From contig JAEWIK010000259.1 of the NCBI GenBank assembly GCA_023387135.1, positions 1 through 5,641 of the forward strand: DNA of 5,641 nucleotides, read 5' to 3'. Numbering within the stretch: the stretch's first letter is position 1; each line of letters starts with the position of its first letter. The DNA is from Actinomycetes bacterium. GTDB lineage: Bacteria; Actinomycetota; Actinomycetes; Propionibacteriales; Propionibacteriaceae. The notes beneath the pieces were generated by a model, which saw only the letters and a list, made by a program, of their open reading frames with translations, had not been told where the DNA came from and made no database searches. Of the stretch, positions 1 to 5,641 are shown piece after piece. The translations under genes were made by a program, and so were the position numbers.

Positions 1-388
1 TCGGCTCCGGCCTGACGTCCCGCACCTGGCTGGTGAAGCAGAACTCGAACCCGCCGGGCGAGCGCATGATGACCAGCCCGTGGCCGGAGTCGGTGACCAC
101 CGTGGCGCCGCGTTCCTCGGCCAGCGCAGCGGCGTCCCAGGGGTCGGAGACGTGGACGTCGAGATGGAGGCGCGTGTCTCCGGTTCCGAGCCGCTGCACC
201 CTGAGGTAGTCGGCCCCGTCCGGTGGCAGCAGGCTGGCGAACTCCTCGTACCTGCCGCGCAGGTCCGAGAGCTCCCACCCGGTGGCCCTCGTCCAGAACG
301 CCGTGCCGGCCTCGAACTCCCCGGCGGGGAAGTCGAGGAAGACCGTCAGCCAGAACGGGACGACGCCCCGGCCCGTGGCGCCTGTCAT
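1..388 (-). CDS. VOC (glyoxalase-like) family protein, 3' end outside window
   Basis: I translated this from the minus strand: 129 residues from the ATG at 388-386, still open at the left edge. The N-terminal half (VPFWLTVFLDFP, residues 10-21, then an AFW..ATGW stretch at 30-38) and the end RLHLDVHVSD (73-82), LAEERGATVV (89-98) and SPGGFEFCF (110-118) are typical of the vicinal-oxygen-chelate fold, Glyoxalase_6-like group. His75 and Glu115 sit where such folds often carry metal ligands. Family members of this kind often have two VOC modules in about 230-250 residues, so roughly half the protein may be missing here (inference). The start lies 5 bases after the proC stop, so it is probably the last or a later gene of the asd-proC operon. 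The ribosome binding site is weak (AGGCGG, almost touching the ATG), so translation may depend on coupling to proC. The substrate is unknown; glyoxalase I activity should not be assumed. Confidence 0.85.
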   Translation of the reverse strand, partial: MTGATGRGVVPFWLTVFLDFPAGEFEAGTAFWTRATGWELSDLRGRYEEFASLLPPDGADYLRVQRLGTGDTRLHLDVHVSDPWDAAALAEERGATVVTDSGHGLVIMRSPGGFEFCFTSQVRDVRPEP

Positions 389-393
389 GCCGC

Positions 394-2303
<1,910 letters not shown>

Positions 2304-2390
2304 TCATCGAGCGCCAGCCGCGCGAACTCGGCATTGAGTCGCCCGCGGAATTCCACACCCCCTCGCCATCACGGGGCATTCTGACGCTTA

Positions 2391-2407
2391 GTCACTTATC
2401 GTGTGAC
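2391..2407. repeat. Inverted repeat GTCAC-N7-GTGAC, possible operator
   Basis: GTCAC at 2391-2395 and GTGAC at 2403-2407 form a 5-bp inverted repeat with a 7-base spacer in the AT-rich core of the divergent region. It overlaps the possible TATCGT box (2397-2402). A dimeric regulator could bind here, but five-base arms can arise by chance. Confidence 0.3.
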
Positions 2408-2412
2408 AAAAG

Positions 2413-2427
2413 ATCTGCGCCGCAGAT
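2413..2427. repeat. Perfect 7-bp inverted repeat with 1-base spacer
   Basis: ATCTGCG (2413-2419), a single C, then CGCAGAT (2421-2427) form a perfect 15-base dyad, extended by a wobble and an A-T pair to 2411-2429. As DNA it looks like an operator for a dimeric regulator. As RNA it could form a hairpin of about 8 bp. Read on the minus strand the hairpin is followed by CTTTT, so a weak terminator facing asd is another reading, although no minus-strand gene lies upstream in the window to terminate. Its centre is 21 bases, two helical turns, from that of the GTCAC/GTGAC repeat. Confidence 0.45.
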
Positions 2428-2434
2428 TTCATCA

Positions 2435-2500
2435 ATTCCCCCACGGCGCCGTCCGCACTCCGCTAGCGTCGCTCACGTCTGGACCGCAGGTCGGGGGAAT
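2435..2500 (+). repeat. Distant 8-bp inverted repeat overlapping the leader stem
   Basis: ATTCCCCC at 2435-2442 is the exact reverse complement of GGGGGAAT at 2493-2500. If transcription starts upstream of 2435, the two arms could pair in RNA and compete with the closing stem of the leader, which uses G2493 and G2494. If transcription starts near 2475, the left arm is only DNA. Confidence 0.35.
2443..2468. repeat. Two short perfect palindromes
   Basis: ACGGCGCCGT (2443-2452) and CGCTAGCG (2461-2468) are perfect 10-base and 8-base palindromes, 8 bases apart. The second overlaps the TAGCGT box at 2464-2469. In DNA this GC-rich such sites are not rare; they are noted because they add to a dense cluster of symmetric sites between 2391 and 2468. 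Confidence 0.3.
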
Positions 2501-2597
2501 GCCTGCTGTGCAGGACCGCCGAGAGGCGGTGCGCAGGGTGCCCCATCCACGGGACGGACGACAGCCGGAACCGGGACGTCGGTTCCACCGACCGTGG
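2484..2597 (+). ncRNA. Candidate branched 5' leader RNA (riboswitch-like, class unassigned)
   Basis: Hand folding gives a closing stem, 2484-2494 (CCGC-A-GGTCGG) with 2588-2597 (CCGACC-GTGG): ten pairs, one of them G-U, with one bulged A. It encloses three hairpins: CCTGC-TGT-GCAGG (2502-2514); immediately next ACCGCC-GAGA-GGCGGT (2515-2530), which has a GNRA-type loop; and GGAACC (2567-2572) with GGTTCC (2581-2586), extended inward by two pairs around a four-base loop. A purine-rich GGGAAT follows the first closing strand, and 36 unpaired bases (2531-2566) could hold a ligand pocket or pseudoknot. The closing stem ends 4 bases before the ribosome binding site of the surface-protein gene. GGTCGGGGGAA and CGACAGC..GAACCGG faintly recall the c-di-AMP (ydaO/yuaA) class, which in actinobacteria often precedes wall-protein genes, but the conserved GGGTGAATCC is not evident. 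This is a structural inference, not an identification. Confidence 0.4.
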
Positions 2598-2601
2598 ATA
2601 C

Positions 2602-2606
2602 GGAGG
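2602..2606 (+). promoter_or_regulatory. Strong ribosome binding site for the surface-protein gene
   Basis: GGAGG lies 8 bases before the ATG at 2615, an ideal Shine-Dalgarno spacing. It fixes the start against the in-frame GTG at 2594, which lies upstream of the site itself. The candidate leader RNA ends only 4 bases before it. Confidence 0.85.
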
Positions 2607-2614
2607 CCGTCGTA

Positions 2615-2692
2615 ATGGCGCGACGACTAGTGGCTGGAGTGTTGGCTGGCGTGATGGTGCTTGCGGGCCTGCAGGCACCGTCGGCCCATGCC
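2615..2692 (+). other. Sec signal peptide of the surface protein
   Basis: Residues 1-26 have a basic start (MARR), a hydrophobic core at about 5-19 (LVAGVLAGVMVLAGL) and a helix-breaking Pro22. The AHA site at 24-26 fits signal peptidase I cleavage before Ala27. The Arg pair lacks the rest of a Tat motif, and there is no lipobox cysteine. The mature protein is therefore probably exported through Sec. Confidence 0.85.
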
Positions 2693-5641
2693 GCGGGCTT
2701 GACCGTCGGGTTGTCATCGAACGGCTCGACCACCGGCCTGACCGAGTGGGCGATCGGCGTCGGCCAGTCGACGAGCACGTTCTATGCATTGGTGTCCGGC
2801 GGCACTGCGTCGTCGTTCAGGTGGTGGACCGAGGACACCGCAGTCGCGACAGTGTCGCCGAACGGCGACACGGCGACGGTCAGGGGCGTCGGCGATGGCG
2901 CTACCAAGCTGTGGGTGGAAGCGAAGGGTGGCGGCGAGACAGTCACCGACTGGGCCTGGATGTCCGTGGGCGCGAATGTCGTCGACACGCCTGGGCCGGT
3001 GGTGAAGTCGGGCGCGGCGTTGTACAGGTCGCGCACGACCGCGTCGGCCTCGCGCGGAGTGCTGAGCTCTGCTGTCACGGCGATGTTGGTGACCCACACC
3101 TCTGGTTCGTGGGTGCGCGTCACGTTCCCGGCTAATTTCGTGTTCTCCGCCGATGACACCTACGCCGCGCGGGCAGCGTGGGTGGCGAAGTCGAGCGTCG
3201 ACATTCCGCCATCCTCGGTGTCGATGTCCCCGGCCACGTTGATCGTGGAGAAGGGTCGGACGGGCTCGCTGTCGGCCACCACCCTGCAGAGCTACGCCAA
3301 CGACGTGACGGTGTCGTGGTCCTCGGGTGCGACGGGCACGGCGACCGTCTCCGGCGCCGGTGTGGTGTCTGGCGTGAACGAAGGCGTCACGTCGGTGACT
3401 GTCGCCGCGTCCTCGTCCCACGGCGTGCGGCTCACCGACGCCGCCACGGTCTCCGTGTACACGCCCATGGCGGCGGTAGCGGCGACCGCAAGGGTGGCAG
3501 TGGGTGCTCGGTCGGTCGCCGACGGCACCTCGGCCGTGCTGGTGAGCCTGGCGGCCGGCGGAGCCGTGTCGGTCGTGGGCGTGTGCGGCTCGTACTTCCT
3601 GGTCGAGTCGGGCGGCAAGCGTGGGTTCGTGCCGATCACCGCCATCCGCATGCCGCCTCCTGAGGTCACCCTGGACAAGAGCGCGGCCGATCTCGAGATA
3701 GGTAAGACGCTGTCCCTCACGGTCTCGGCCGGCGCGTCGTACAGGTGGTGGTCGGACGACACGACAGTGGCGACGGTGACGACAAGCGGCCGCACCATCA
3801 CGGTGACGGGCAAGGCGCAGGGAGTCGCACAGGTTTGGGTCGAGTTGGCCGACAGGTGGGGCTCGGTGGGGACGGCCTCGGCATGGGTGACAGTGTTCGC
3901 CGACGTGCCGGACACACCGGGATCGATCGCGCATCGGGATGCCGAGACGTGGCTGTCGGCCACCACCGATGGGACGTCGCGCGGCGCGCTGGCGGCCGAG
4001 GTGTCGGGCACGGTGACGGCAGTGGCGGGCTCCTGGGTGCGGCTGAGCTTCCCGTCAGGCTTCAGTTTCTCTGACGGCCGGAGTGGATCGACCGCCTGGC
4101 TACGCAAAGCCGATGTGGACATCCCCCCGGTGTCGGTGACCGTCGATGTCCCGACGAGAGTCGTGGAGAAAGCGGGGATGACCCAGGCGACGGCCATCGT
4201 CGGACACGACTACGCCAACGACGTGGCGCTGTCCTGGACGTCCGGCGCCACCGGAGTGGCAACGATCACCGATGCAGGCGTCATCCGAGGTGTCAGCGAA
4301 GGCGTCTCGGTGCTGCGGGTGGCAGCAGCCTCATCGCACGGGGTGCGGTTCACCGACACCACGACGGTCTCCGTGTACACGCCTGATCCGGGGGTGGGGA
4401 AGCTCATCGGGGCAGCCAGCCTGCGGCCGGTGGCCGACGACAGGTCGAGTCCGGTGGGGGCCGCCGCGGCGGGTGACCAGGTGATAGTGCTCGGGCCGTG
4501 CGGTGAGTACCTGTACATCGATCGTGACGGCGTGCGGGGGTTCGTCCCGAAGAGTGCGGTCGCCGTGTCGGCGGCCCTGGTGTCGCTGGGCGCATCGGCG
4601 GTCTCGGTCGGCATCGGAGCGAAGACAGTGCTGCTCGCGACCCCTGCCGCGGATGCCGCGGAACTGAGTTATGCGTGGTCGTCCACCGACCCCGAACTGG
4701 CGGACGTGTCGGGCACCGCGCGGCAAGGGACCGTCATCGGCCGCAGCGAGGGCGTTGCGCAGGCACGCGTGGAGGCAACTGACGCTGCTGACGAGTCATG
4801 GCCGGCGGCGGCGTGGGTGTCGGTGTACACGCCGGTCACGCTGAAGGGAAAGGCAGTCACCGACGCGGGCGTGAGGATGTCGGCGCTGCCGGACGCTCCC
4901 TTGGTGGCGGTCGTCGACACCGGCGCCAAGGTGTCGATCCTGGGTGTGCTGGGCGGCTACTACTACGTGCAGGCAGGCGACGAGCGCGGCTACGTCGACC
5001 AGCCGGCCATCGCCCTGGCGGCGGGCAAGCTGAGCATCACGCCGGCGGCGATCGCCGTTTCGACCGAAGGCGTGTTGGCGTCGGTGAGGGGCACTGTGGC
5101 CTCCGGCGTGGTGGACACCTGGGAGTGGAAGTCGGCAGACCCGCGCGTCGCCACCGCCGAGTCGACCCGTCCCGCAGTGACGGCGACCGGCGTCACCCAA
5201 GGAGTGACGAAGCTGCAGGTCACTGCCACAGACGCGACCGGCGAGGCCCAGAAGGCGGCCGCATGGGTGACCACGTATGAGCCCTTCCCGGTGACGATGA
5301 AGGGCAAGGCGATCAGCGACACCCCTGCCCGGGAGGCCGCGACGACCGACGCCGCGACCTGGGGCACGGTGAAGACCGGTGCCCAGGTCACGATCCTCGG
5401 CCAGTCCGGCTCCTGGTGGTACACCGACATCGCCGCCACGAGGGGCTTCGTCCCCAAGGCCACCGTCATAGTCCAAGTGACGAAGGTAACCGCACCGATC
5501 GCGGTGGACGTGCCGCGCGGCGGCCAAGTCACCACGACGGCAGTCGCCGAGCCCGCGCTGGCTGAGGTCACCTGGTCCTGGACCTCGGCCAAGACGGCCG
5601 CGGCAACCGTCACCGGCAACGCCACAGCAACGGTGAAGGGC
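2615..5641 (+). CDS. Secreted repeat protein with alternating Ig-like (Big_2) and SH3b-like domains, 3' end outside window
   Basis: My translation gives 1009 codons without a stop, open at the right edge. After a signal peptide (1-26) come Ig-like domains at about 29-120, 200-284, 350-428, 506-590, 654-740, 803-890 and 956 onward. SH3b-like domains alternate with them at about 128-197, 287-347, 435-503, 595-650, 741-799 and 892-952. The Ig-like units show the Big_2 pattern: a W(S/T)S core, D..VATV, then G(V)..G(V).EGV..V.V.A, ending in AWV.VYTP-like strands (VSVYTP at 279-284 and 585-590). The SH3b units show GSW or GxY followed by RGFVP (336-340, 641-645, 943-947). The protein is rich in Thr, Val, Ala, Ser and Gly and has only two cysteines. 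Such arrays usually bind or stand on the cell wall. Adhesin, stalk or wall-binding part of an enzyme are all possible, and the missing C-terminus decides. It is transcribed away from asd and is not part of that operon. A few rarer codons (ATA, AGG, TTG) occur, hinting at a mild composition difference from asd/proC. Confidence 0.9.
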   Translation, partial: MARRLVAGVLAGVMVLAGLQAPSAHAAGLTVGLSSNGSTTGLTEWAIGVGQSTSTFYALVSGGTASSFRWWTEDTAVATVSPNGDTATVRGVGDGATKLWVEAKGGGETVTDWAWMSVGANVVDTPGPVVKSGAALYRSRTTASASRGVLSSAVTAMLVTHTSGSWVRVTFPANFVFSADDTYAARAAWVAKSSVDIPPSSVSMSPATLIVEKGRTGSLSATTLQSYANDVTVSWSSGATGTATVSGAGVVSGVNEGVTSVTVAASSSHGVRLTDAATVSVYTPMAAVAATARVAVGARSVADGTSAVLVSLAAGGAVSVVGVCGSYFLVESGGKRGFVPITAIRMPPPEVTLDKSAADLEIGKTLSLTVSAGASYRWWSDDTTVATVTTSGRTITVTGKAQGVAQVWVELADRWGSVGTASAWVTVFADVPDTPGSIAHRDAETWLSATTDGTSRGALAAEVSGTVTAVAGSWVRLSFPSGFSFSDGRSGSTAWLRKADVDIPPVSVTVDVPTRVVEKAGMTQATAIVGHDYANDVALSWTSGATGVATITDAGVIRGVSEGVSVLRVAAASSHGVRFTDTTTVSVYTPDPGVGKLIGAASLRPVADDRSSPVGAAAAGDQVIVLGPCGEYLYIDRDGVRGFVPKSAVAVSAALVSLGASAVSVGIGAKTVLLATPAADAAELSYAWSSTDPELADVSGTARQGTVIGRSEGVAQARVEATDAADESWPAAAWVSVYTPVTLKGKAVTDAGVRMSALPDAPLVAVVDTGAKVSILGVLGGYYYVQAGDERGYVDQPAIALAAGKLSITPAAIAVSTEGVLASVRGTVASGVVDTWEWKSADPRVATAESTRPAVTATGVTQGVTKLQVTATDATGEAQKAAAWVTTYEPFPVTMKGKAISDTPAREAATTDAATWGTVKTGAQVTILGQSGSWWYTDIAATRGFVPKATVIVQVTKVTAPIAVDVPRGGQVTTTAVAEPALAEVTWSWTSAKTAAATVTGNATATVKG
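2699..3661 (+). repeat. Higher-order repeat, copy 1 (Ig-A1, SH3-A1, Ig-B1, SH3-B1)
   Basis: Residues 29-349 hold two Ig/SH3b pairs of different subtype. The A pair has FRWWTEDTAVATV (68-80) and a long SH3b with GSWVRVTFP (164-172) and VDIPP (195-199). The B pair has YANDV (227-231), SSHGVR (267-272), VSVYTP (279-284) and a short SH3b with VCGSYF and RGFVP. Each marker recurs in copy 2, 305-308 residues further on. Confidence 0.85.
3662..4579 (+). repeat. Higher-order repeat, copy 2 (Ig-A2, SH3-A2, Ig-B2, SH3-B2)
   Basis: Residues 350-655 repeat the order of copy 1: YRWWSDDTTVATV (376-388), GSWVRLSFP (472-480), VDIPP (501-505), YANDV (534-538), SSHGVR (573-578), VSVYTP (585-590), PCGEYL and RGFVP (641-645). 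Some DNA is identical between copies at an offset of exactly 918 bases: 15 bases at 3293-3307 and 4211-4225, and 20 bases at 3446-3465 and 4364-4383. This supports tandem duplication of a two-pair block after A and B had diverged. Confidence 0.85.
4580..5017 (+). repeat. Repeat unit C1 (Ig-like plus SH3b-like)
   Basis: Residues 656-801 form one Ig/SH3b pair of a third subtype. The Ig part carries AWSSTDPELADV (687-698), RSEGVAQARVEATDA (710-724) and AAAWVSVYTP (731-740). The SH3b begins VTLKGKAVTD (741-750) and has GAKVSILG, GGYYYV and RGYVD. The cysteine of the B-type SH3b is replaced by Leu. Confidence 0.75.
5018..5479 (+). repeat. Repeat unit C2 (Ig-like plus SH3b-like)
   Basis: Residues 802-955 match C1 with a shift near 152 residues: VTMKGKAISD (893-902) against VTLKGKAVTD (741-750). 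The Ig part has WEWKSADPRVATAE (836-849), TGVTQGVTKLQVTATDA (858-874) and AAAWVTTYEP. The SH3b has GAQVTILGQSGSWWYTD (922-938) and RGFVPKA (943-949), close to the classical SH3_3 pattern. Confidence 0.75.
5480..5641 (+). repeat. Start of a further Ig-like domain (C3), cut by window edge
   Basis: Residues 956-1009 begin a seventh Ig-like domain: WSWTSAKTAAATV (987-999) followed by GNATATVKG aligns with the W.S....VATV...VTG core of the earlier units. The array therefore continues beyond the window and its full length is unknown. Confidence 0.7.

Noticed and set aside
2531..2580. SAM-IV-like GGGTGCCCC and a B12-box-like AGCCGGAACCGG
   Set aside because: These short matches occur without the rest of either riboswitch core and in an order that does not fit SAM-IV or cobalamin architecture.
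2403..2615. 70-codon plus-strand frame from a GTG whose TAA overlaps the ATG of the surface gene (TAATG)
   Set aside because: The overlap looks like coupling, but no ribosome binding site precedes the GTG, the product is an Arg/Pro-rich composition artefact, and the frame runs through the palindromes and the candidate leader RNA.
2714..4197. Long minus-strand frames (406 and 301 codons) opposite the surface-protein gene
   Set aside because: They are antisense shadows of a GC-rich repeat gene. The products are low-complexity with no recognisable fold, while the plus strand has a signal peptide, a ribosome binding site and clear domains.
3446..4833. Recurring GTGTACAC palindrome at three places
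   Set aside because: It is simply the coding DNA for the repeated V-Y-T motif at domain ends, not an independent DNA element.

Overview
The window is GC-rich and reads as a high-GC actinobacterium. The aspartate-semialdehyde dehydrogenase closely follows the actinobacterial pattern. The layout suggests Propionibacteriales or a neighbouring group, but that placement is an inference and the genus cannot be read from this sequence.

Left part (1-2213, minus strand): a compact operon read right to left. First is asd (aspartate-semialdehyde dehydrogenase), then proC (pyrroline-5-carboxylate reductase), overlapping asd by four bases (ATGA). Five bases later comes a VOC/glyoxalase-like protein that runs off the left edge. 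asd makes the branch-point intermediate for lysine/diaminopimelate, threonine and methionine, and proC makes proline. Both are NAD(P)H enzymes that produce or consume amino-acid semialdehydes. The aspartate kinase gene that often precedes asd in actinobacteria is absent here.

Middle (2214-2614): a 401-base divergent intergenic region. The half next to asd is very GC-rich. A more AT-rich core near 2383-2440 holds a cluster of short palindromes. The 130 bases before the plus-strand gene can fold into a branched RNA: a closing stem around three hairpins, one with a GAGA loop, ending just before a strong ribosome binding site. This could be a riboswitch-like leader of unassigned class.

Right part (2615-5641, plus strand): one uninterrupted reading frame of 1009 codons, still open at the right edge. 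It encodes a secreted protein with a Sec signal peptide followed by strictly alternating Ig-like (Big_2-type) and SH3b-like domains, seven and six of them. The first four Ig/SH3b pairs form a higher-order A-B-A-B repeat with a period near 307 residues. The later pairs are a third subtype with a period near 152. The protein probably acts at the cell surface, in binding wall or host ligands or as a stalk. Its C-terminal part, which would show anchoring or enzymatic activity, lies outside the window. This gene and its leader are the most interesting part of the window.
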